Assembly (NCBI GenBank): GCA_027297845.1
Contig: JAPUHG010000078.1
Span: forward strand, 1 to 7,845
Direction of reading: 5' to 3'
DNA from: Gammaproteobacteria bacterium
GTDB taxonomy: Bacteria > Pseudomonadota > Gammaproteobacteria > Steroidobacterales > MnTg04
Length of the DNA stretch: 7,845 nt
Part shown: positions 1 to 6,103 of the stretch, in pieces
Numbering within the stretch: position 1 is the stretch's first letter
Layout of the letters: each line of letters starts with the position of its first letter
Translations under genes and position numbers: made by a program
Notes under the pieces: model-generated
The model's input: the letters and a program-made list of their open reading frames with translations, nothing else
Databases searched by the model: none
Told to the model about the DNA's origin: nothing

Positions 1-1
1 G

Positions 2-247
2 GGCACCGACGAAGATGCTCACCCAGGCTCCCCATTACCGGGTAAAATTGTCTCGCTGCTGGTCGCTGAAGGCGACCGCGTTGAAACAGGCGACAAACTG
101 CTGGTGCTCGAGGGAATGAAAATGGAATACACGCTGCTTGCCCGAACCGCCGGCACGGTCGAGAAAATACTTTACCGTGAAGGCGATATCGTCGAGGCGG
201 AGGTCGCGCTGATCGATATCCTGGCGGATGAGGCAGCCATTGAATAA
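2..247 (+). CDS. liuD: Acyl-CoA carboxylase alpha subunit, biotin-carrier C-terminus (probably methylcrotonyl-CoA carboxylase), partial
   Basis: Only the last 81 residues are in the window; the biotin carboxylase part lies upstream. The visible part is a biotinyl/lipoyl-attachment domain: a PGKIV strand near visible residues 14-18, the turn VAEGDRVETGDKL, then the biotinylation motif EGMKME with the acceptor lysine at visible residue 40 (bases 119-121), 41 residues before the stop. The carrier swings biotin between the carboxylase and carboxyltransferase sites of a cytosolic complex. The domain alone cannot separate acetyl-, propionyl- and 3-methylcrotonyl-CoA carboxylases. The choice of methylcrotonyl (leucine breakdown) is inferred from the HMG-CoA lyase gene that overlaps its 3' end, an arrangement typical of liu clusters. 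The domain call is firm; the substrate and symbol are less so. Confidence 0.85.
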   Translation, partial: GTDEDAHPGSPLPGKIVSLLVAEGDRVETGDKLLVLEGMKMEYTLLARTAGTVEKILYREGDIVEAEVALIDILADEAAIE

Positions 248-1148
248 TTTTCCGGAATCGGTTCGCGTCGTCGAAGTCTCGGCGCGCGATGGTCTGCAAA
301 ACGAGAAACAGGCGCTGCCGGCAACCATCAAGATCGAACTGATCGACCGGCTTGGTGAAAGCGGTCTTTCGACGATCGAAGTCAGCAGTTTTGTCAGCCC
401 GCGATGGGTGCCTCAACTCGCCGACGCTGCCGAAGTCATGGCGGGTATCCGGAAAAAGCCCGGCGTTCGCTACCCGGTACTGGCCCCCAATGAAAAGGGG
501 ATGCGGCGCGCCATGGCGGCCGGCGCCGGCGAAGTGGCCGTATTTGCCGCAGCATCGGAAACTTTTAGCCAGAAGAACACCAACGCGAGCATCGCGGAAT
601 CGCTACAACGTATAGAAACGGTGATGAGCCTGGCCAAGGAAAACAACCTGCCCGTACGTGGCTATTTGTCATGTGTGCTCGGTTGCCCGTACGAAGGCGA
701 TATCGACTTGTCGGCAGTAGCCGAGCTTGCAGACCGTCTGGCGCGCATGGGTTGTTACGAAATTTCTCTCGGCGACACCATCGGTGTTGGCACACCTCTC
801 GCTGCGCAAAATATGCTGACGACGGTGGCCGAAAAGGTGCCCATGAAAAACCTGGCGATCCATTTTCACGATACCCGCGGCCAGGCGTTGGCCAATATTT
901 TTGCCTGCCTGGAACTCGGCGTATCGGTTATCGATGCCTCCGTAGCCGGTCTCGGCGGCTGCCCGTACGCGAAAGGTGCGAGCGGCAATGTCGCCAGCGA
1001 GGACCTGGTTTATCTGCTGCATGGCATGGGCATAGAGACCGGTATCGATCTGGATGCGCTTACCGATGCCGGACTGTTTATCTGCCAGCATCTGGACAGA
1101 ATGCCCGGTAGCCGCCTGGGCCAGATCAAGTGGCGACTACAGCATTAA
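228..1148 (+). CDS. liuE: Hydroxymethylglutaryl-CoA lyase
   Basis: This enzyme cleaves (S)-3-hydroxy-3-methylglutaryl-CoA to acetyl-CoA and acetoacetate, the last step of the leucine/isovalerate route (EC 4.1.3.4), in the cytosol. The protein of 306 residues is a full-length HMGL-like TIM barrel. Catalytic and metal residues align with the human enzyme at a constant offset of 21: R20-D21 in SARDGLQNE (human R41-D42), E51 (E72), H212 and H214 in HFHDT (H233, H235), and C245 in the signature GLGGCPYA (C266). The ATG at 228 overlaps the carboxylase gene by 20 nt and has no good ribosome site. An in-frame TTG at 240, with GAGG at 230-233 six bases upstream, would give a start 4 residues shorter and is a fair alternative. 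Also known as mvaB in mevalonate degraders. Very confident of function. Confidence 0.96.
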   Translation: MRQPLNNFPESVRVVEVSARDGLQNEKQALPATIKIELIDRLGESGLSTIEVSSFVSPRWVPQLADAAEVMAGIRKKPGVRYPVLAPNEKGMRRAMAAGAGEVAVFAAASETFSQKNTNASIAESLQRIETVMSLAKENNLPVRGYLSCVLGCPYEGDIDLSAVAELADRLARMGCYEISLGDTIGVGTPLAAQNMLTTVAEKVPMKNLAIHFHDTRGQALANIFACLELGVSVIDASVAGLGGCPYAKGASGNVASEDLVYLLHGMGIETGIDLDALTDAGLFICQHLDRMPGSRLGQIKWRLQH

Positions 1149-1170
1149 CTAAATTTGAACCTTTTATTAC

Positions 1171-1174
1171 GGGA
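1171..1174 (+). promoter_or_regulatory. Ribosome binding site for the SDR gene
   Basis: GGGA sits six bases before the ATG at 1181. It supports that start over an in-frame GTG at 1130, which would lie inside the lyase gene and add 17 residues with no counterpart in the family. Confidence 0.5.
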
Positions 1175-1180
1175 ACAACT

Positions 1181-1948
1181 ATGCAAATCAGTAAAGCCCA
1201 AGCAATAGTCACCGGTGGCGCCTCCGGTCTCGGTCTGGCCACCGCAAAAAAAATCGTCGCCGAGGGCGGCCAGGTCACGCTGCTCGATATCAACCAGGAA
1301 CAGGGTGATGCCGCCGCCAACGAACTCGGCGCAGCAGGCGCATTCATCGCGACCGATGTCAGTTCGGAGGAAGCCGTTAACAACGCCGTAACAAAGGCCG
1401 CCGAGACCATGGGTGGTGTCAACATGCTGGTCAATTGCGCAGGCATACTCGGCGCTGGCCGGGTACTGGGTCGCGATGGGCCGATGCCGGGCGATCTTTT
1501 TATCAAAGTCATCCAGGTGAACCTGATCGGTTCGTTCCTGATGGCCAAGGCGGTCGCGAACCTGATGCAACACAACGAACCCGACGAGGAAGGCGAGCGT
1601 GGCGTGATTATCAGTACGGCATCGGTCGCTGCCTTCGAAGGCCAGATCGGCCAGGCGGCTTACTCGGCCTCAAAAGCTGGCGTTGCCGGCATGGCCTTGC
1701 CCATCGCCCGGGAGTTTTCGCGTATCGGCGTCCGCGTGATGACCATCGCGCCGGGGATATTCATGACCCCGATGATGGAGGGAATGCCGGAAAAGGTTCA
1801 GGAGTCGCTCGCTGCCCAGGTGCCGTTTCCATCGCGTCTGGGCAGACCCGAAGAATTTGCCGACCTGGTTGTTTGTATCTATGGCAACACGATGTTGAAC
1901 GGTGAAACCATTCGCCTGGATGGCGCGATTCGGATGCAGGCAAAATAA
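1181..1948 (+). CDS. Type-2 3-hydroxyacyl-CoA dehydrogenase (HSD10-like short-chain dehydrogenase)
   Basis: This NAD-dependent SDR of 255 residues most resembles 17beta-HSD10, the type-2 3-hydroxyacyl-CoA dehydrogenase that oxidises 2-methyl-3-hydroxybutyryl-CoA in isoleucine breakdown and straight short-chain 3-hydroxyacyl-CoAs. Visible marks are the cofactor loop TGGASGLG (residues 11-18), D36 after the second strand (NAD rather than NADP), the NCAGI strand, and the catalytic S148, Y161 and K165 in YSASK. The Ser-to-Tyr spacing of 13 equals S155/Y168 of human HSD10. The stretches ASVAAFEGQIGQAAYSASK and RVMTIAP, and the end LNGETIRLDGAIRMQ, are HSD10-type. It follows the lyase by 32 nt and precedes ETF-QO by 10 nt, so it is probably co-transcribed. 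The exact acyl-CoA substrate cannot be told from sequence; a generic SDR role is the main alternative. Confidence 0.9.
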   Translation: MQISKAQAIVTGGASGLGLATAKKIVAEGGQVTLLDINQEQGDAAANELGAAGAFIATDVSSEEAVNNAVTKAAETMGGVNMLVNCAGILGAGRVLGRDGPMPGDLFIKVIQVNLIGSFLMAKAVANLMQHNEPDEEGERGVIISTASVAAFEGQIGQAAYSASKAGVAGMALPIAREFSRIGVRVMTIAPGIFMTPMMEGMPEKVQESLAAQVPFPSRLGRPEEFADLVVCIYGNTMLNGETIRLDGAIRMQAK

Positions 1949-1958
1949 GCCCGGCAAT

Positions 1959-3560
1959 ATGGAAACCGTACGCGAAATCATGGAATACGACGTGGCGATT
2001 GTCGGCGCCGGCCCGGCCGGGCTCGCCTGTGCGATTCGCCTGCAACAACTAAAACCTGAGCTGGACGTCTGCGTACTCGAGAAAGCCTCCGAGCCCGGCG
2101 CCCATTTGTTATCGGGTGCGATTATCGAACCGGCAGCTCTCGATGAATTGCTCCCGGAATGGCGGCAGGAATTTGCCGGCGCCTGCGTACCGGCAAGCAA
2201 AGACCGCTTCGTGGTGCTGACGAAAAAGCGCAAGCTGCCCATGCCGTTGCCACCGCAGATGAACAACCATGGCAACTTTATCGTGTCGTTGAATCAGCTC
2301 GGCGCCTGGCTGGCGCAAAAAGCCGAAGCGCTCGGTGTCGACATTTTCCCGGGGTTCGCCGGCAGCGAAATGCTCTATGACGAAGACGACCGCGTGATCG
2401 GAGTCAGGGTCGGCGACATGGGCCGGCAGGCGGATGGCGCGGAGGGGCCCAACTTCGCGGCTGGCGTCGATATTCATTGCCGGCTGACCGTACTTGCCGA
2501 GGGTTGCCACGGCAGCCTGAGCAAAACTGTGATCGCAAAGTTTGCGCTGGACACCGACTGCGATCCACAGACCTATGGACTCGGCTTCAAGGAGCTCTGG
2601 CAACTGCCCGCGGGAACGGGGAAATCGGGAGATATCCTGCACAGCATCGGCTGGCCCCTGGATAGCAGCACCTATGGCGGCAGTTTTGTTTATCACCTCG
2701 ACAGCGGCCGGGTCTATGTTGGCTTCGTCATCGGTCTGGACTATGCCGATCCGGAGTTTTCTCCGTTCGAGGCGTTTCAGCAGTTCAAGCACCACCCGAT
2801 GATGAGAAAACTGCTCGCCGGTGCGGAACTCGTAGCGGCCGGTTCGCGGTCTATCGTCGAAGGTGGCTGGCAATCCATGCCGCACCTGGAAACACCCGGC
2901 GCAATGTTGATCGGCGATGCCGGCGGCATGCTCAATGTGCCAAAGATCAAGGGTATACACATGGCGCTGCGCAGCGGCATGCTCGCGGCCCAGCACTACG
3001 CCGAGCGCGGCGATAGCGAGGGTTTTGACGCCCGCTTTCGGCATTCGCCAGCAGGCATGGAGCTCAAAAAAGTCAGAAACATCCGGCCGGGCTTCAACAA
3101 AGGATTCTGGGTTGGCCTGGCCAATGCAGCGCTGGAGACAGTGACCTTTGGGCGCTTGCCCTACACGCTAAGAAATCATGCCGACCACAGTGCGTTGCGC
3201 AAACTGGGCGAATACGAGTCGCCGGATCGCGGCTGGGTCAAACGCGAATTGCCGCCACGCGACAGGCTGGCATCGGTGTATTTCTCGGCAACGGAGCATG
3301 ACGAGAATCAGCCGGTGCATTTGCATGTTGCAGACACCGATATTTGCGTCACCCGCTGCACGGAAGAATTTGGCAACCCCTGCCTACGATTTTGCCCGGT
3401 CGGCGTTTACGAAATCGTTAGCGACCAGGCGGGCAGCCGCCTGCAGATCAACGCGGCCAACTGCGTGCATTGCAAAGCCTGCGATATCAAAGACCCCTAT
3501 GGCATTATCAACTGGGTGCCACCGGAGGGTGGCTCCGGTCCCAATTACCAAGGCCTGTGA
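1959..3560 (+). CDS. Electron transfer flavoprotein-ubiquinone oxidoreductase (ETF-QO)
   Basis: This peripheral inner-membrane flavoprotein takes electrons from reduced ETF, which is loaded by acyl-CoA dehydrogenases such as isovaleryl-CoA dehydrogenase, and reduces ubiquinone (EC 1.5.5.1). From the ATG at 1959 it has 533 residues, slightly shorter than many bacterial forms. The FAD-binding motif GAGPAG is at 16-21, with E41 ending the second strand and GAHLLSG after it; a second flavin region with NVPKIKG is at about 319-332. The C-terminal 4Fe-4S domain has C479 (FCPVGVYE) and C502, C505, C508 (NCVHCKACDIKDP), matching the family's four ligands. Three further cysteines (463, 467, 475) just before them are unusual. 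The start could be ATG 1959 or ATG 1980; neither has a clear ribosome site. An in-frame ATG at 1902 lies inside the SDR gene and is unlikely. It links the operon to the respiratory chain. Confidence 0.95.
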   Translation: METVREIMEYDVAIVGAGPAGLACAIRLQQLKPELDVCVLEKASEPGAHLLSGAIIEPAALDELLPEWRQEFAGACVPASKDRFVVLTKKRKLPMPLPPQMNNHGNFIVSLNQLGAWLAQKAEALGVDIFPGFAGSEMLYDEDDRVIGVRVGDMGRQADGAEGPNFAAGVDIHCRLTVLAEGCHGSLSKTVIAKFALDTDCDPQTYGLGFKELWQLPAGTGKSGDILHSIGWPLDSSTYGGSFVYHLDSGRVYVGFVIGLDYADPEFSPFEAFQQFKHHPMMRKLLAGAELVAAGSRSIVEGGWQSMPHLETPGAMLIGDAGGMLNVPKIKGIHMALRSGMLAAQHYAERGDSEGFDARFRHSPAGMELKKVRNIRPGFNKGFWVGLANAALETVTFGRLPYTLRNHADHSALRKLGEYESPDRGWVKRELPPRDRLASVYFSATEHDENQPVHLHVADTDICVTRCTEEFGNPCLRFCPVGVYEIVSDQAGSRLQINAANCVHCKACDIKDPYGIINWVPPEGGSGPNYQGL

Positions 3561-3579
3561 ATGATGACAGGCGAGCATC

Positions 3580-3584
3580 AGGAG
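3580..3584 (+). promoter_or_regulatory. Ribosome binding site for the CoA-transferase A subunit
   Basis: AGGAG lies eight bases before the ATG at 3593 in the 32-nt gap after ETF-QO. It fixes the start and excludes the upstream in-frame extension from 3470, which would overlap the iron-sulphur end of ETF-QO. Confidence 0.75.
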
Positions 3585-3592
3585 ACCTTTTG

Positions 3593-4294
3593 ATGTCTGG
3601 ATTCAACAAAGTAGTCGGCTCATACGAAGAAGCCCTTGCGGGCCTCGAGGATGGCATGACGATCATGGTTGGCGGATTCGGCCTGTGCGGTATCCCGGAG
3701 GGTCTGATCGAGCAGGTCAAGGACATGGGCACCAGCGGCCTCACCTGTATATCAAACAATGCCGGTATCGATGGTTTCGCACTTGGCAAGTGGCTGGAAG
3801 GCCGCCAGATCAAAACCATGATCGGTTCCTATGTCGGCGAGAATGCCCTGTTCGAGAAATTGTTCATCTCGGGTGAAATGGAAGTCATCCTGACACCGCA
3901 AGGAACGCTGGCGGAAAAAATTCGCGCCGGCGGCGCCGGGATACCCGCTTTTTACACCGCGACCGGTTATGGCACGGATGTTGCCAAGGGCAAAGACACC
4001 CGCGAATTCAACGGGCGAAACTATGTACTCGAAGAGTCGCTGACGGCCGATTACGCACTGGTCAAGGCGTGGAAGGCTGACACCATGGGCAACCTTGTCT
4101 ATCGGATGACGACGCAGAATTTCAACCCGATGATGGCGACCGCCGGCAGGATCACCGTGGCGGAAGTCGAGGAAATCGTCGAACCGGGCGAACTGGACCC
4201 GGAACACATCCATACGCCGGGAATCTACGTTCAGCGCCTGATCAAGGGCACTTTCGAAAAACGTATCGAACAACGAACCGTTCGCAGCGCATAA
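3593..4294 (+). CDS. scoA: 3-oxoacid CoA-transferase subunit A (succinyl-CoA:acetoacetate type)
   Basis: With subunit B this enzyme moves CoA from succinyl-CoA to acetoacetate, giving acetoacetyl-CoA and succinate (EC 2.8.3.5), so that acetoacetate made by the lyase upstream can go to thiolase. The protein of 233 residues is normal for the two-gene bacterial form. It shows the class I A-subunit glycine motif GGFGLCGIP (residues 27-35), SNNAG (53-57), the ELTPQGT-like segment ILTPQGTLAEKIRAGG, and GGAGIPAFYT (113-122), followed by the NGRNYVLEE stretch typical of SCOT. Subunit B follows after 18 nt. The acetoacetate/succinate pairing is inferred from similarity to SCOT and from the HMG-CoA lyase in the same operon; other 3-oxoacid acceptors such as 3-oxoadipate are possible but less likely here. 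Confidence 0.93.
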   Translation: MSGFNKVVGSYEEALAGLEDGMTIMVGGFGLCGIPEGLIEQVKDMGTSGLTCISNNAGIDGFALGKWLEGRQIKTMIGSYVGENALFEKLFISGEMEVILTPQGTLAEKIRAGGAGIPAFYTATGYGTDVAKGKDTREFNGRNYVLEESLTADYALVKAWKADTMGNLVYRMTTQNFNPMMATAGRITVAEVEEIVEPGELDPEHIHTPGIYVQRLIKGTFEKRIEQRTVRSA

Positions 4295-4300
4295 AGATCT

Positions 4301-4305
4301 AAGGA
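4301..4305 (+). promoter_or_regulatory. Ribosome binding site for the CoA-transferase B subunit
   Basis: AAGGA sits seven bases before the ATG at 4313, within the 18-nt gap between the two subunit genes. This supports separate, coupled translation of the pair. Confidence 0.7.
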
Positions 4306-4312
4306 ACCGACA

Positions 4313-4972
4313 ATGGCACTTAGCAGAGAACAGCTTGCCCAGCGCGTCGCCGCCGAATTACGCGATGGTTATTACGTCAACCTGGGCATCGGGATTCCAA
4401 CCCTGGTCGCTAACTACATTCCGAAAAACATCGAGGTCATGCTGCAATCGGAGAATGGCCTGCTGGGTATGGGCCCGTTCCCCCTCGATGAGGAAGTCGA
4501 TGCCGATTTGATCAACGCGGGCAAACAAACAGTGACGGCGGTCACCGGCGCGGCTTATTTTTCGTCGGCGGAAAGTTTTGCCATGATTCGCGGCGCTCAC
4601 GTCGACCTGACAGTGCTCGGCGCCTTCGAAATCGATCAAAAGGGCAGCATCGCATCGTGGATGATCCCGGGAAAACTGGTCAAGGGCATGGGCGGCGCCA
4701 TGGATTTGGTTGCCGGAACCGATAACATCGTCGTAACGATGACTCACGCGAGTAAAACCGGTCAGTCGAAACTCCTCGAGGCCTGTACCTTGCCGCTAAC
4801 CGGGGTGAACTGTATACGCAAAGTGGTCACCGATCTTGCCTACCTGGAAATTCACGATGGCGCCTTCCATTTGATCGAGAGAGCGCCCGGCGTTTCGATA
4901 GAAGAAATCAAGGAAAAAACGGCGGGTCGCCTGGTGGTCGATGGCGATGTGCCGGAGATGAAACTGGCCTAG
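4313..4972 (+). CDS. scoB: 3-oxoacid CoA-transferase subunit B (succinyl-CoA:acetoacetate type)
   Basis: This is the catalytic half of the heteromeric CoA-transferase. The glutamate that forms the enzyme-CoA thioester in class I CoA-transferases is E47 in QSENGLLG (corresponding to the active-site Glu of mammalian SCOT). Other family marks are the N-terminal NLGIGIPT (residues about 23-30), the segment MIPGKLVKGMGGAMDLV in the middle, and a C-terminal LEIHDGAFHLIERAPGVS. The 219 residues are full length. In animals A and B are fused in one chain; here they are separate genes in the usual bacterial A-B order. The stop codon is followed after 12 nt by the zapE start in the same reading frame. 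Confidence 0.95.
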   Translation: MALSREQLAQRVAAELRDGYYVNLGIGIPTLVANYIPKNIEVMLQSENGLLGMGPFPLDEEVDADLINAGKQTVTAVTGAAYFSSAESFAMIRGAHVDLTVLGAFEIDQKGSIASWMIPGKLVKGMGGAMDLVAGTDNIVVTMTHASKTGQSKLLEACTLPLTGVNCIRKVVTDLAYLEIHDGAFHLIERAPGVSIEEIKEKTAGRLVVDGDVPEMKLA

Positions 4973-4984
4973 CCCTGCGTATTC

Positions 4985-6097
4985 ATGAATCGTCGCGATG
5001 ATGGCCCCAAAGAGCGGTACGCACGGGCGCTGGAAGACCCGGATTTTGTGGCCGATGCCGCTCAGCAAAAAGCCGTAGAGGCACTGCAACAGATCTATCT
5101 GCAATTGACCGCCAAACCGGCCTCGCCGTCAGCCTGGCGGCGGCTGCGCCTGATTCTTTCCCGCGCCAGCGAAACCATACCCGTCAAGGGCCTTTACCTT
5201 TGGGGCGGAGTTGGCCGCGGCAAGACCCATTTGATGGATATGTTTTTTCGCGCCCTGCCCTTCCGGCAAAAACAAAGACGCCACTTTCACCGCTTCATGT
5301 ACGAACTGCACGAGCAACTCAACGACAAAAAGGATCAACAAGACCCGGTCGGCAAGATCGCAAAACATATCGCAAGGCGTACCCGGGTTATTTGCTTCGA
5401 TGAGTTTTTTGTAGCCGACATCGCCGACGCGATGCTGCTGGGCAAGTTGTTCAAGGAATTATTCAGCCATGGCGTCACACTGGTGGCGACATCGAATGTT
5501 CCGCCAGCGCAATTGTATAAAGGCGGTTTGCAACGAGAACGCTTTCTGCCGGCGATAACCGCGATAGAAACCCATTGCCAGGTTATGCAACTGGAAGGAT
5601 CCGAAGATTATCGCCTGCGTATACTCGATGAGGCAGAAATTTATCACTCGCCGCTCGATCAGCTGGCGGAAGCGAATCTCACGGGCTATTTCGAAAAAAT
5701 ATCTTGCAATGGAGACAGGGCGGACCGGAATCTAATAGTCTGCGGCCGGCCAATCGCGGCCCGGCGCCTGGCAAATGGTGTTGCCTGGTTTGATTTTGCG
5801 TCTTTATGCGATGGCCCGCGTAGCCAGAACGACTACATTGAACTGGCACGAGGATTTCACACGATCCTGGTCTCCGACATACCGGCGATGGGCGCGGACG
5901 ACAGCGACCGGGCGCGACGTTTTATCGCGCTGGTCGACGAACTGTATGACCACAAGGTCAAACTGATCGTTTCGGCCGCGGTCCCGATGGAGCAACTCTA
6001 TCAGGGCGAGCGGCTGGCATTCGAGTTCAAGAGAACCAGCAGCCGGCTGAGCGAAATGCAGACCCACGCTTACCTGGCGCAACCGCACCTGGCCTGA
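4985..6097 (+). CDS. zapE: ZapE/AFG1-like AAA+ ATPase, cell division protein
   Basis: This P-loop ATPase of 370 residues is close to the length of E. coli ZapE. ZapE associates with the Z ring and affects FtsZ bundling in an ATP-dependent way; the mitochondrial relative AFG1/LACE1 acts in protein quality control. Walker A is GGVGRGKT (residues 74-81, K80), followed by THLMDMFF. The family segment FHRFMYELH follows, then Walker B VICFDEF with D139-E140, sensor-like ATSN (168-171), and a likely arginine-finger region QRERF (183-187). No signal peptide or membrane segment is seen, so it is cytosolic. The ATG at 4985 is the first start after an in-frame stop at 4970-4972, but no ribosome site is evident, suggesting translational coupling to scoB. 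It is unrelated in function to the genes before it. Confidence 0.93.
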   Translation: MNRRDDGPKERYARALEDPDFVADAAQQKAVEALQQIYLQLTAKPASPSAWRRLRLILSRASETIPVKGLYLWGGVGRGKTHLMDMFFRALPFRQKQRRHFHRFMYELHEQLNDKKDQQDPVGKIAKHIARRTRVICFDEFFVADIADAMLLGKLFKELFSHGVTLVATSNVPPAQLYKGGLQRERFLPAITAIETHCQVMQLEGSEDYRLRILDEAEIYHSPLDQLAEANLTGYFEKISCNGDRADRNLIVCGRPIAARRLANGVAWFDFASLCDGPRSQNDYIELARGFHTILVSDIPAMGADDSDRARRFIALVDELYDHKVKLIVSAAVPMEQLYQGERLAFEFKRTSSRLSEMQTHAYLAQPHLA

Positions 6098-6103
6098 CAG
6101 ACC

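Noticed and set aside
1902..1958. Upstream ATG at 1902 as the ETF-QO start
   Set aside because: It would put 19 extra residues inside the SDR gene with no counterpart in the family; ATG 1959 or 1980 gives the usual short lead before the FAD motif.
2109..3044. Long open frame on the minus strand (311 codons) opposite ETF-QO
   Set aside because: It lies wholly within the ETF-QO gene, has no recognisable motif, and its composition (His-, Arg- and Ala-rich) is what the opposite strand of a GC-rich gene gives. ETF-QO is certain by motif.
3752..4273. Minus-strand open frame of 173 codons opposite scoA
   Set aside because: It is fully opposite a gene with clear CoA-transferase motifs, shows no family features, and has no ribosome site or partner.
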